This document shows positions 43,075 through 51,585 of a stretch of 64,000 nt of DNA, in pieces. The notes beneath the pieces are model-generated. The model did no database searches, was not told where the DNA came from, and saw nothing but the letters and a program-made list of their open reading frames with translations. The stretch lies in contig NZ_BMXT01000001.1 of assembly GCF_014651895.1 (NCBI RefSeq), positions 558,001 to 622,000 on the forward strand, in the 5' to 3' direction. The DNA is from Rhodanobacter panaciterrae (lineage in GTDB: Bacteria; Pseudomonadota; Gammaproteobacteria; Xanthomonadales; Rhodanobacteraceae). The stretch's first letter is position 1. Each line of letters opens with the position of its first letter. Position numbers and translations under genes: made by a program.

Positions 43075-44796
43075 TCAGCCGAACGTGAATGCGTACGCCT
43101 GCACGCCGGGATCGAGGAAGGTGATCTGGAACAGCCGCTCGCCGCTGCCATTGGCCTGACGCACCAGTTGGTACAGGCGCTGGCCGGTGATTGTGCCGTT
43201 GCCGTCGGCGTCGGTATCCATGCCGTGATCGGCGCCGGGTGCCTTGCCGTCGATGGTGACGCGGAAGCGGATCGGCTTGCCGTCGCTGGCCGGGCCGAGC
43301 ACCAGGTGCAGGTCGCGGCCGCGGAAGCGGTAGACGATGGCACCGCCGGCCTGATCGAGCTGGGCGTTTTCGCCGTGCACGTTCCAATGACCATCCAGCG
43401 ACCATTGATCCGCGGCGAGTGAGTCTGGCGCGTGGTAGCTGGCGGTATCGTCATGCGCCACCTTGCCACCGACGAAGTTCTGCGCGCGGGCATAACCGAC
43501 ATAGGTTTCCGGCGAGCGGGTGGGGTCGTTGGACGCGGCGGCTTCGACGCCATGATGGTCGTCGCTGACGTAGCCGCCGGGCAGATCCTTCTGGCCGGCC
43601 GCGGTCAGCAACTGGCGGATCACGTCCTCGCTTTCCTGATAGCCACCTTCGCCGAAATGGTGATGGCGGATCTGCCCCTGCGTATCGATGAAGTAATGCG
43701 CCGGCCAATACTCGTTGTTGAAGCCTTTCCAGATTGCATAGTCGTTGTCCAGCGCGACCGGGTAATCGACACCGAGGTCCTTGACCGCCTTGGTCACGTT
43801 GGCCGGATCCTTCTCGAACGCGAACTCCGGCGCATGCACGCCGATCACCACCAGGCCGTGATCCTTGTACTTGTCGGCCCAGCCACGCACATACGGCAGC
43901 GAGCGGATGCAGTTGATGCAGGAGTACGTCCAGAAATCGACCAGCACCACCTTGCCGCGCAGCGATTCGGTGGTCAGTGGTGCGCTATTGAGCCATTGCG
44001 TGGCGCCGGCCAGTGACAGCAGCTGGCCTTCCACCGGCAGCGGCTCGCCGGCTTTCAGCGCAGCTTCGGGCGCTGGTGCCGGGCGCACCGCATTGATCAG
44101 CTTCTGTTCGATACCGCCGGTGCTGGCCAGCGAGACGCGGGTGAGCAGGCCGGTATCCAGCCCTAGTGCGATCGCGGCAACGCCGCACAGCACCAGCACG
44201 CCGAGCGCACGACGCACCCACTCGCCGGCGCCGAGCGAGCGCTTCATCAAGCCGAAGACCTTGCCGCCGATCAGCAGCGCCAGCCCCAGCGAAGTCGCCG
44301 CGCCGGCGGCATAAGTGAGCAGCAGCAAGGTGGTCTGCACGCTGGCGCCGTTCAGCGCGGCGCCGGTCAGCAGCAGGCCGAGGATCGGCCCCGCGCACGG
44401 CGCCCACAGCAAGCCGGTGGCGACGCCAAGGCCGGCGGCGCCCCAGATCGAGTCACCATCACCGGTCGAGCGCTGCGAAAGACGATTGCCCAGCGCCACG
44501 AAAGGACGAGTGATCCATTCGGCCAGGTGGGTCGACAGCAGGGTCAGCCCGAGGAAGGCCAGCACCACCAGCGCCACGTAACGGCCGTACTGGTTCGCGT
44601 GTACAGCCCAGCCACCGCCTAGAGCGGCCAGCGTGGCCACCGCGGCAAAGGTGATCGCCATGCCCAGCAGCATCGGCAGGCCGTTGCGCATGAAGGGCTT
44701 GTCGGAACGGGCGAACACGAACGGCAGCACCGGCAAGATGCACGGGCTGAGGATGGTCAGTACGCCGCCGAGGTAGGCGAGGATCAACACGAGCAT
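43075..44796 (-). CDS. dipZ: DipZ: CcdA-like membrane domain fused to TlpA-like thioredoxin and C-terminal beta domain
   Basis: 573 residues in three parts. CcdA/DsbD-beta-like transmembrane domain (1-230; LSPCILPVLPF and WAPCAGPILG carry the redox cysteines). Periplasmic TlpA/thioredoxin domain (about 260-420, DFWTYSCINCIRSLPY with a CxxC active site). C-terminal beta-rich domain (about 450-573, VHGENAQLDQAGGAIVYRF). This order matches DipZ proteins. It moves electrons from cytoplasmic thioredoxin across the inner membrane to periplasmic acceptors, plausibly MsrB encoded next. Start ATG 44796 is 32 bases from the candidate promoter element. Confidence 0.92.
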   Translation of the reverse strand: MLVLILAYLGGVLTILSPCILPVLPFVFARSDKPFMRNGLPMLLGMAITFAAVATLAALGGGWAVHANQYGRYVALVVLAFLGLTLLSTHLAEWITRPFVALGNRLSQRSTGDGDSIWGAAGLGVATGLLWAPCAGPILGLLLTGAALNGASVQTTLLLLTYAAGAATSLGLALLIGGKVFGLMKRSLGAGEWVRRALGVLVLCGVAAIALGLDTGLLTRVSLASTGGIEQKLINAVRPAPAPEAALKAGEPLPVEGQLLSLAGATQWLNSAPLTTESLRGKVVLVDFWTYSCINCIRSLPYVRGWADKYKDHGLVVIGVHAPEFAFEKDPANVTKAVKDLGVDYPVALDNDYAIWKGFNNEYWPAHYFIDTQGQIRHHHFGEGGYQESEDVIRQLLTAAGQKDLPGGYVSDDHHGVEAAASNDPTRSPETYVGYARAQNFVGGKVAHDDTASYHAPDSLAADQWSLDGHWNVHGENAQLDQAGGAIVYRFRGRDLHLVLGPASDGKPIRFRVTIDGKAPGADHGMDTDADGNGTITGQRLYQLVRQANGSGERLFQITFLDPGVQAYAFTFG

Positions 44797-44827
44797 GGGA
44801 GCGTCATCCGAGGGAGGTTGTCTGGTT

Positions 44828-44854
44828 ATTCGTCGTGGAACCGGCGGCAGTTAC
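44828..44854 (-). promoter_or_regulatory. Candidate ECF promoter for dipZ-msrB (GTAACT-N16-CGAAT)
   Basis: On the minus strand GTAACT (44854-44849), 16 bases, then CGAAT (44832-44828). The spacing equals that of the divergent plus-strand motif. Transcription would start about 6-8 bases downstream, leaving a leader of roughly 25 bases before dipZ. Confidence 0.7.
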
Positions 44855-44867
44855 ATGCTTGTACGAA

Positions 44868-44894
44868 GTAACGCGTGGGCCGGACGCAGCGAAG
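44868..44894 (+). promoter_or_regulatory. Candidate ECF promoter for the sigma/NrsF pair (GTAACG-N16-CGAAG)
   Basis: GTAACG (44868-44873), 16 bases, then CGAAG (44890-44894). It is the mirror of the dipZ promoter motif, implying that both units answer to the same sigma factor, probably the one encoded downstream (autoregulation). The start codon of the sigma gene is 39 bases from the -10-like element. Confidence 0.7.
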
Positions 44895-44933
44895 AGTTAA
44901 GGACAGGCTGGAAGGTTCAGCCGTGGAGCAAGC

Positions 44934-45599
44934 ATGTCGCAAACCTTGACCGCCACCGGCTTCATGGGTCTAGATAGTGGACTTTCCCGTGGGATGAGTC
45001 TCGTCCGGACCGTGCCAGTCGAATCCGCTGCCGCCAGCATTAGCGAAACGCCCGACCAGCGTCGGGCGGCGTGGATGGCTGCTGCACAGGCGGGTGATCG
45101 CCGCGCCTACGAGAAGCTGCTGGCCGATTCGGTGGCGTTGATCCGGGCGGCAGCACGGCGCCAGGGAGTCGCGCAGGATCATCTGGATGACGTGGTGCAG
45201 GAAACCCTGATCACCGTGCATCGCGTGCGTCACACCTACGATCCGACCCGTTCGTACGATGCCTGGCTCACCGCGATCGCCAACCGTCGCGCGATCGACG
45301 CGCTGCGCAGCCGCGGTCGCCGCGACAGTCGCGAGCTGCACGACGAATTTGCACTCGACAGTCATCCCGATGCGGACGATGCCAGCGCCGCCACCGAAAG
45401 CGGACAGCGCGCGCAACGCCTGCGCGAAGCGATCGCCGAGTTGCCACCGGGTCAGCGCGAGGCAGTGGAGCAGTTGGGTCTACGCGAGCGCTCGTTGAGC
45501 GAGGCGGCCGAACTGACCGGTCGCAACACCGGTGCGCTGAAAGTGAACCTGCATCGCGCGCTGAAGGCGCTGCGCGAACGTTTCCATGGAGAACCCTGA
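44934..45599 (+). CDS. ECF-type RNA polymerase sigma factor (SigF-like)
   Basis: 221 residues. Sigma region 2 spans about residues 55-125 (HLDDVVQETLITVHRVRHTY, SYDAWLTAIANRRAIDALRS). Region 4 spans 160-215 (LPPGQREAVEQLGLRERSLS, then TGRNTGALKVNLHRALKALR). GGAG lies 5 bases before ATG 44934, so this start is favoured; MSLVRT (44994) is less likely. The NrsF-type membrane protein encoded next is the expected anti-sigma factor. Divergent dipZ-msrB and the shared motif suggest control of oxidative damage repair in the periplasm. Confidence 0.88.
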   Translation: MSQTLTATGFMGLDSGLSRGMSLVRTVPVESAAASISETPDQRRAAWMAAAQAGDRRAYEKLLADSVALIRAAARRQGVAQDHLDDVVQETLITVHRVRHTYDPTRSYDAWLTAIANRRAIDALRSRGRRDSRELHDEFALDSHPDADDASAATESGQRAQRLREAIAELPPGQREAVEQLGLRERSLSEAAELTGRNTGALKVNLHRALKALRERFHGEP

Positions 45600-45603
45600 G
45601 ACC

Positions 45604-46257
45604 ATGTCCGACCCGCGACCCTATGAGGCACTGATCGACCGTCTCGGCACCGAGTTGGTGCCGGTGCGGCGTCTGCTGCCGCCATGGCTGCGTACCGCCG
45701 GTTGGCTGCTGGCGGTGGCGGCGATCGCGGTCCTGCTGCTGATGCATTACGGCGCGGACCCGATGCTGCGGCGCTGGGCTGGCACGCCGGATCTCGGCTG
45801 GGCCGGCATGGGTGCGGTGATCACCGCGATCACCGCGGCGTGGGCTGCGTTTGCGCTGGGCGTGCCGGGACGGCGTGCGTCCTGGGCGTGGTTGCCGCTG
45901 CCGGGCGCCTTGCTGTGGATCGGTGCCAGCGGGCTTGGCTGTCTGCGCACGTGGGTCGCACCGGGCACTCAGGTCGCCAGCATGCATCAATCCGCGGATT
46001 GCCTGGTATTCATCATCAGCTTCTCGATCCCGCTGTCCGCGCTGCTGATCGTGCTGCTGCGCCGCGCTTGCCCATTGCGGCCGGTGCTTACCGCGGTATT
46101 GATCGGTTTGGCCAGCGCGGCGGCTTCGGCCAGTCTGCTGGAGATCTGCCACTCGTTCGATGCGGCCGCCACCGACCTGGTGACGCATGCGTTGGCTGTA
46201 GCCGTGGTAGTGGCCGTCAACGCCGCGATGGGTGGCCGGCTGTTGTCGAAAGCCTGA
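45604..46257 (+). CDS. NrsF-family (DUF1109) anti-sigma membrane protein
   Basis: 217 residues with six membrane helices and no large soluble part, as in the NrsF anti-sigma factors that hold SigF. Conserved-looking cysteines occur between helices (GLGCLRTW, SADCLVF, LEICHSF) and could sense oxidants or metals at the periplasmic face. ATG 45604 follows the sigma stop by 4 bases. An in-frame ATG at 45586, inside the sigma gene, is possible. NrsF identity is by topology and context. Confidence 0.82.
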   Translation: MSDPRPYEALIDRLGTELVPVRRLLPPWLRTAGWLLAVAAIAVLLLMHYGADPMLRRWAGTPDLGWAGMGAVITAITAAWAAFALGVPGRRASWAWLPLPGALLWIGASGLGCLRTWVAPGTQVASMHQSADCLVFIISFSIPLSALLIVLLRRACPLRPVLTAVLIGLASAAASASLLEICHSFDAAATDLVTHALAVAVVVAVNAAMGGRLLSKA

Positions 46258-46263
46258 TCCGGC

Positions 46264-46746
46264 TCAGTCGCGGAAGTTGTCGAACTGCAGCGGTAACTCG
46301 ACATCCGCCTTGCGCAGCACCGCCATCGCATCCTGCAGGTCGTCACGCTTCTTGCCGGTGACGCGCAGCTTGTCGCCGTTGATCTGCGCCTCGACCTTGA
46401 GTTTGGCGGCCTTCAGCGCAGCGACCAGCTTCTTCGCGATCGGCTGCTCGATGCCCTGCTTGACGGTGATCTTCTGCCGCGAGCCACCCAGGTTGGTTTC
46501 CGGATCGCCGACGTCGAGCGCGCGGACGTCGATCTTCCGTGCGATCAGCCGGGCGCGCAGGATGTCCAGCATCTGCTGCAGCTGGAATTCGCTCGGGGCG
46601 TTCTGCGTGATGACGAACTCGTCCAGCGCGTACGACGCGTCCTGACCCTTGAAGTCGAAACGGGTGGACAGCTCGCGGTTGGCCTGGTCGACCGCATTGG
46701 TCAGCTCGTGCTTGTCGACTTCGGAGATCACGTCAAAGGAGGGCAT
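46264..46746 (-). CDS. yajQ: YajQ-family nucleotide-binding protein
   Basis: 160 residues, standard YajQ length. MPSFDVISEVDKHELTNAVD opens the protein, followed by STRFDFKGQDASY, and KITVKQGIEQPIAKKLVAAL and INGDKLRVTGKKRDDLQ close it. YajQ in Xanthomonas (XC_3703) binds cyclic di-GMP and acts with a transcription factor. ATG 46746 starts the conserved protein, and the longer open frame upstream reads into repeat sequence. Confidence 0.94.
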   Translation of the reverse strand: MPSFDVISEVDKHELTNAVDQANRELSTRFDFKGQDASYALDEFVITQNAPSEFQLQQMLDILRARLIARKIDVRALDVGDPETNLGGSRQKITVKQGIEQPIAKKLVAALKAAKLKVEAQINGDKLRVTGKKRDDLQDAMAVLRKADVELPLQFDNFRD

Positions 46747-46820
46747 GGCGGCAGCTCGCTGGAAACAAGGGCAAAGTGTAAGCGATGCGACTGGGCGATA
46801 ATGCGCGACCTCTCTTTTCG

Positions 46821-46845
46821 TCATTCCGGCTTGCGCCGGGATGGC
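46821..46845. repeat. Short palindromic repeat (TCATTCCGGCTTGCGCCGGG)
   Basis: An inverted repeat CCGGC-TTGC-GCCGG flanked by CATTC/GATGG. It belongs to a type scattered in many proteobacterial genomes. It lies between yajQ and the flavoprotein gene, and its presence inside the open frame upstream of 46881 argues that this part is not coding. Confidence 0.6.
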
Positions 46846-46880
46846 GGGCAAAAGCAACGCGGCGTAACCATGGTGAGTTC

Positions 46881-48059
46881 TTGAAAACGGACGTATTGAT
46901 CATCGGTGCCGGCGCCGCCGGGCTGATGTGCGCGATTGCCGCCGGTCAGCGTGGCCGCCGCGTGCTGGTGGTCGATCACGCCAACAAGGTCGGCAAGAAG
47001 ATCCTGATGTCCGGTGGCGGGCGCTGCAATTTCACCAATACCGGCGCGACGCCGGCGAACTACCTTTCGGCCAATCCGCATTTCGCCAAGTCCGCGCTGG
47101 CGCGTTACACGCCGTGGGATTTCATCGCGCTGGTCGAGAAACATCGCATCGCCTATCACGAGAAAGAACTGGGTCAATTGTTCTGCGACGACTCGTCCAA
47201 GCAGATTGTGCGCATGCTGCTGGACGAATGCGCCGCCTCCAACGTCACGGTGGAGGCGAACTGCGGCGTGCAGCGGGTGCGCAAGACGCCGGAAGGTTTC
47301 AGCGTGTTTACCGCACGCGGCGAAGTGCATGCCGAATCGCTGGTGGTGGCCAGCGGTGGCCTGTCGATTCCCAGCATGGGCGCCAGCGGTTTCGGCTACG
47401 AACTGGCCCGTCAGTTCGGTCATGCCGTGCTGCCCACGCGCGCCGGGCTGGTACCGCTGACCTTGAGTGGCAAGCATCAGGAGCACTATCAGGATCTGGC
47501 CGGTGTGGCGCTGCCCGCAGTGGAAACACGCGTCGGCAAGCAAAGCTTCCGTGCCGGCCTGCTGTTCACCCATCGCGGCATCAGCGGCCCGGCGATCCTG
47601 CAGATTTCCTCGTACTGGAAACCCGGCGACGATCTGCGCATCGACTTGTTGCCGGATCAGGATGTCGGCATGTGGTTGGTCGAGCAGCGCACGGCACGGC
47701 CACTGGCGGAATTGAAAACCGTACTCGGCGACGTGCTGCCGAAACGGCTGGCGCAGCGGCTGTGCGAGCAATGGTTTGAAAGCCGGCCGATGCGTCAGTA
47801 CCGCGAAGCCGAGCTGGAGCAGATCGGCGTACAGCTCAACGCGTGGCCGATCACCGCCAGCGGCACCGAGGGCTATCGCACCGCCGAGGTGACGCTGGGT
47901 GGCGTCGATACCGACGGCCTGTCTTCCAGCACGATGCAGTCGAAGCTGGTGCCGGGGCTGTATTTCATCGGCGAAGTGGTCGACGTCACCGGCTGGCTCG
48001 GCGGCTACAACTTCCAGTGGGCGTGGGCCTCGGGGCAGGCGGCGGGCGAGGTGGTGTAG
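46881..48059 (+). CDS. NAD(P)/FAD-dependent oxidoreductase, HI0933/YhiN family
   Basis: 392 residues from TTG 46881 (LKTDVLIIGAGAAGLMCAIA). The Rossmann motif GxGxxG is at residue 9-14, GKKILMSGGGRCNFTN follows near residue 45, and FTHRGISGPAILQISSYW and the C-terminal GGYNFQWAWASGQ are typical of HI0933-like flavoproteins such as BaiN. TTG is used because the FAD motif starts here, GGTGAG sits upstream, and the codons before it read a palindromic repeat. The substrate is unknown. Confidence 0.82.
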   Translation: MKTDVLIIGAGAAGLMCAIAAGQRGRRVLVVDHANKVGKKILMSGGGRCNFTNTGATPANYLSANPHFAKSALARYTPWDFIALVEKHRIAYHEKELGQLFCDDSSKQIVRMLLDECAASNVTVEANCGVQRVRKTPEGFSVFTARGEVHAESLVVASGGLSIPSMGASGFGYELARQFGHAVLPTRAGLVPLTLSGKHQEHYQDLAGVALPAVETRVGKQSFRAGLLFTHRGISGPAILQISSYWKPGDDLRIDLLPDQDVGMWLVEQRTARPLAELKTVLGDVLPKRLAQRLCEQWFESRPMRQYREAELEQIGVQLNAWPITASGTEGYRTAEVTLGGVDTDGLSSSTMQSKLVPGLYFIGEVVDVTGWLGGYNFQWAWASGQAAGEVV

Positions 48060-48143
48060 CGTGGGATCGCCAATGGGCTCAATTTCGTATCGTTAGGTCG
48101 GGACAGCGACGAGTCTTCGCGGCTGGCCAATCTCATTCGATTT

Positions 48144-48272
48144 ATGGTTTGTGCCAAAGCAGGAATGCAAAGCGGCGAAGTTGAATACATGCATAATTTC
48201 ATGCGGTTGCATGTGGTTTGGATGGATTGTCGCGCCAAAGGTAAGGCGCCACGCAGCGGAGGTGTCGAATGA
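48144..48272 (+). CDS. Putative 42-residue protein coupled to the orphan nuclease
   Basis: Reading frame from ATG 48144 ending TGA that overlaps the ATG of the next gene (ATGA at 48269-48272). The peptide is MVCAKAGMQSGEVEYMHNFM and 22 more residues, with basic and acidic patches and no membrane helix. No ribosome-binding site is clear and no family is recognised. Overlap suggests translational coupling with the nuclease and possibly an antitoxin, but the frame could be fortuitous. Confidence 0.3.
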   Translation: MVCAKAGMQSGEVEYMHNFMRLHVVWMDCRAKGKAPRSGGVE

Positions 48273-48796
48273 CCGTATATCCGGAACTTGCGGGACTGGT
48301 GCGTATCGCCAAAGCGGGCCTGATGGCTGAGTCGGTCGTTCCATACCTCATCGAGGTTTGGGTCACCGAATACTGCCAGCAGGTCAGGAACTGCGAGATC
48401 GTGGAAACCAGTCAAGAGAAGTGCTCATTCCTGTTCGATATCAGTAACGAGAGATTGATTTCCGCGTGGGCCGTGAGTCAGGGCGCGTCACATAAAAAGC
48501 GTGATGCCACACGGATGCGGGGTCATCCACTTGGTTACGGATCGCGTTACCACCGAGGGCACGCCATACCGCACTCCCTGGGTGGCCCGACCGATATCAA
48601 TCTGGTTCCGCAACTGGCCTCGATCAATGTTGGGCCGTTTCGTCTATTGGAAAAGAAAGCCGTGGCTACCGTGGGGTCTTTGTATTTCACGCATTGGCTT
48701 TATGGCTCATCGGATGCCCAGAAGCCGACGAGGGTGCAGCAGGGTTTGCTTCAGGCCGGTGCTGCTCCGGACATTGCCGTTCACCGGAACGCGTAG
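48269..48796 (+). CDS. Putative non-specific DNA/RNA endonuclease domain protein (orphan)
   Basis: 175 residues. The C-terminal part reads RYHRGHAIPHSLGGPTDIN followed by LVPQLASIN, the His-Asn pattern of beta-beta-alpha-metal nucleases (DRGH family, used in many polymorphic toxins): His 98 would be catalytic and Asn 120 the metal ligand. The N-terminal 75 residues have no recognisable domain or signal peptide. GGAGG precedes ATG 48269. The gene and the region before it are visibly less GC-rich than neighbours, and no secretion gene or clear immunity gene is near, so horizontal origin is likely. Confidence 0.55.
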   Translation: MTVYPELAGLVRIAKAGLMAESVVPYLIEVWVTEYCQQVRNCEIVETSQEKCSFLFDISNERLISAWAVSQGASHKKRDATRMRGHPLGYGSRYHRGHAIPHSLGGPTDINLVPQLASINVGPFRLLEKKAVATVGSLYFTHWLYGSSDAQKPTRVQQGLLQAGAAPDIAVHRNA

Positions 48797-48853
48797 GTCA
48801 GTCGACGTTGAATGTCCGCTACGACGCGGCGGACAACGGATGAGGAAACCCGC

Positions 48854-49738
48854 ATGAAAGTCGGATTTATCGGTCTCGGTGCGATGGGCAGTGCGATGGC
48901 CAGCAACCTGCTGGCGGCCGGGCACGCAGTGACCGTGTGGAACCGCTCCGCCGCGGCCACCGAACCGTTGGCCTCACTCGGCGCCAAGGTGGCGCGCACG
49001 GCCGATCGGGCCGCGCAGGGTGAGGTGCTGTGCAGCATGCTGGCGAACGATCAGGCGGTACGCGAAGTGTTTCTCGACGGCGGCCTGCTCGATGCGATGG
49101 ATCGTGGCACCGTGCACGTGAACCACGCCACGATTTCGGTGGCGCTGGCGCAGCAGCTTGCCGAGGAACACGCGAAGCGCGGGTTGGCGTATGTCGCCGC
49201 GCCGGTGTTTGGACGTCCGGACATGGCGGCTGCGGCGAAGCTGAACATCCTTGTTGCCGGCCAGTCGGCCGCGATCGAACGCGTGCGGCCGCTGTTGGAA
49301 GCGATGGGCAGCAAGCTGTGGCCGCTGGGCGACGCGCCGGAGCGCGCGAATGTGGCGAAGATCGCCGGCAACTTCATGCTGGCTGCCGCGATCGAGAGCA
49401 TGGCCGAGGCGACTGCGCTCACTCGCGCACATGGCGTCAGTGCCGCGAACTTCCTTGAGGTGATGACGAACACCTTGTTCGCTGCGCCGGCCTACCAGGG
49501 TTACGGCAAGCTGATCGCCGAGCAGCGCTTCAAGCCGGCCGGGTTCGCGTTGCCACTGGGTCTGAAGGATGTCGAGCTGGCCCTGACGGCAGGTTCGGCG
49601 GCACGCGTGCCGTTGCCGTTCGCCGGCGTGTTGCGCGACAGCCTGCTGGAGGCGCTTGCCGCCGACGATGCGGAACTGGACTGGTCGGCGCTGGCGCTGG
49701 TGGCTGCACGCCGCGCGCATCTGGACGAACGAGGGTAG
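48854..49738 (+). CDS. Beta-hydroxyacid dehydrogenase-family NAD(P)-dependent oxidoreductase
   Basis: 294 residues. MKVGFIGLGAMGSAMASNLL holds the Rossmann dinucleotide motif. GRPDMAAAAKLNILVAG is the second family motif, NHATISVALAQQLA replaces the DxST motif, and NVAKIAGNFMLAAAIES contains the catalytic Lys. The group includes 3-hydroxyisobutyrate and tartronate-semialdehyde dehydrogenases and imine reductases. The substrate here is unclear. ATG 48854 has GAGG upstream. The 14 upstream codons are not conserved. Confidence 0.85.
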   Translation: MKVGFIGLGAMGSAMASNLLAAGHAVTVWNRSAAATEPLASLGAKVARTADRAAQGEVLCSMLANDQAVREVFLDGGLLDAMDRGTVHVNHATISVALAQQLAEEHAKRGLAYVAAPVFGRPDMAAAAKLNILVAGQSAAIERVRPLLEAMGSKLWPLGDAPERANVAKIAGNFMLAAAIESMAEATALTRAHGVSAANFLEVMTNTLFAAPAYQGYGKLIAEQRFKPAGFALPLGLKDVELALTAGSAARVPLPFAGVLRDSLLEALAADDAELDWSALALVAARRAHLDERG

Positions 49739-49761
49739 GTTTTATCCGTGCGTGGTGGCTA

Positions 49762-50649
49762 TCACGCGCCGTGCGGTGCCCAGTCCAGCGTGCCGTCGAT
49801 CACGGTATGGCTGCGTCCACCGACCCAGATCGAGGCGCCATCCATCTGCACGATCAGTCGCGCGTCATGGCCGATCTCGCGGCCCTGGCTGACCTGATAA
49901 CCGCGCGCCAGCGCGCCCTGCGGTTCGGCATGCGCGATAAACGCGGCGATCAGCCCATTGGCGGCGCCGGAGGCGGGGTCCTCGACAATGCCGACGCCAG
50001 CCGGGAACGCCCGCACGACCAGTTGATAATCGGAATGGTGGCTTCTCGCGAACGCGCACAAGCCCATGCTGTCGCTGGCTTTGGCCAACGCACCGATCGC
50101 CGCATGGTCCGGATGCCACGCACGCAGGCTGGCTTCGTCGTCGACCTCGGCCAGCCACCAGCGACGGCCGCCATCGACCAGTGCTGGCGGCAGCACGCCG
50201 AGTTCGATGCCGGCCAGCGCCGCCGGCAGCAATGGATGTGCGGCGCGACCGGTCTCCAGCACGCGTTCACCGGGTGATTGCAGCAACAGATCGCGGCTGG
50301 CGCCGTTGCCTTCGACGCGGATCGGCAGCACGCCAGCAGCGCATTCCTGCCACAGCAGGCCATTACGCGGCTCGGCCAGTCCGCAGACCAGCGCCGCATG
50401 GGCGCTGCCGATGCTGGGATGGCCGGCGAACGGAATTTCCTTGTGCGGGGTGAAAATGCGCACGCGGTAACTGGCCTTCGGATCGACCGGCGGCAGCAGG
50501 AAGGTGGTCTCGACCAGCGCCGTCCAGCGCGCGAAACGCTGCATCGCCTCGTCGCTCCAGTCGTCCGCGCCGATCACCACGCCGAGATGATTGCCACCGC
50601 CAAGGGTGGCGGCGAAGACGTCCAGATGCAGGTAACGAAGCAAGGTCAT
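49762..50649 (-). CDS. PhzF-family isomerase
   Basis: 295 residues. MTLLRYLHLDVFAATLGGGN opens the PhzF/DapF-like two-domain fold, with FTPHKEIPFAGHPSIGSAHA (a family hallmark) near residue 60 and EDPASGAANGLIAAFI near 240. PhzF family members isomerise or epimerise small acids, not necessarily phenazines, and no phz genes are near. ATG 50649 (rather than the Met six codons upstream) fits the family start. It converges with the dehydrogenase gene, 23 bases apart. Confidence 0.85.
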   Translation of the reverse strand: MTLLRYLHLDVFAATLGGGNHLGVVIGADDWSDEAMQRFARWTALVETTFLLPPVDPKASYRVRIFTPHKEIPFAGHPSIGSAHAALVCGLAEPRNGLLWQECAAGVLPIRVEGNGASRDLLLQSPGERVLETGRAAHPLLPAALAGIELGVLPPALVDGGRRWWLAEVDDEASLRAWHPDHAAIGALAKASDSMGLCAFARSHHSDYQLVVRAFPAGVGIVEDPASGAANGLIAAFIAHAEPQGALARGYQVSQGREIGHDARLIVQMDGASIWVGGRSHTVIDGTLDWAPHGA

Positions 50650-50850
50650 GATTCCGTGCCGCGGCAAGAGGCCGCGTAAAGCTGCGAATGATAGCCGTGC
50701 GTCGTCGATCCGCGCAGTGACATTTCAGGATATCTGCATGAGGGTAAGGCATAAGCGTCCACTCTCGACCAGGCGCGGCACCGATGGAAAGTCGACAAGA
50801 ACCTGCCGGGACGCCAAGATGCGCGTTTTGCGGCCACCGCGGACCCATTC

Positions 50851-51462
50851 ATGCCGATTACCCTGATCATCATCGCCATTACCTGCATCGTCTCGTTCAT
50901 GGCGTTCAAGAACAGCCGGCTGATGAACGACCTGATCCTGTGGCCGCCGGCGATCACTCGTCAGCGCGAATACCACCGGCTGGTGACCTACGGGCTCGTG
51001 CATGCGGATTTCAACCATCTGCTGTTCAACATGCTTACGCTGTTCTTCTTCGGTCAGGCGATGGAGGGGTTTTTCACCCGCACCATGGGCAGCTTTGGTT
51101 TTGCCTTGTTTTATATAGGCGGCCTGGTGATCTCGATCCTGCCGACTTACCTGAAGAACCGCGGCAACCCGAACTATCGCAGCCTCGGTGCCTCCGGTGC
51201 AGTGTCGGCGGTGCTGTTCGCCTTCATTCTGCTGGCGCCATGGGCGACCATCAATGTTTTCTTCGCGTTGCCGATTCCAGCGATCATCTATGCCGTGCTG
51301 TACACCGGCTACTCGATCTACATGGATCGACGCGGTCAGGGCAACATCAACCACAGCGCACATCTGTGGGGTGCGGCTTACGGCGTGATTTTCACCATGC
51401 TGGTGAACCCTGGGGTGCTGCCGCATTTTCTCGATGCGCTGATGCATCCCGGCATGCGGTGA
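50851..51462 (+). CDS. Rhomboid-family intramembrane serine protease
   Basis: 203 residues with six membrane helices. The Ser-His dyad is Ser 115 in GASGAVSAV and His 171 in NHSAHLWGAAYG. The HADFNHLLFNMLTLFFFG stretch in helix 2 is the conserved rhomboid HxxxN region. It cleaves transmembrane substrates within the membrane. The substrate is unknown. The intergenic region 50650-50850 is shared divergently with PhzF. Confidence 0.92.
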   Translation: MPITLIIIAITCIVSFMAFKNSRLMNDLILWPPAITRQREYHRLVTYGLVHADFNHLLFNMLTLFFFGQAMEGFFTRTMGSFGFALFYIGGLVISILPTYLKNRGNPNYRSLGASGAVSAVLFAFILLAPWATINVFFALPIPAIIYAVLYTGYSIYMDRRGQGNINHSAHLWGAAYGVIFTMLVNPGVLPHFLDALMHPGMR

Positions 51463-51585
51463 GCTGTTTGTTGGGGCGACTCGTCACCGTCCGATGATGA
51501 ACGGTTTCCGCAGCGCGTAATGCCCGTCGTGGCGCAGACGCGCATACTGGCCGTGTCCTATCGACCACCGCAGGAGAACGAACGC

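Noticed and set aside
49762..50649. Phenazine synthesis locus from the PhzF homologue
   Set aside because: No other phz gene is present, and PhzF-like proteins are common without phenazines.
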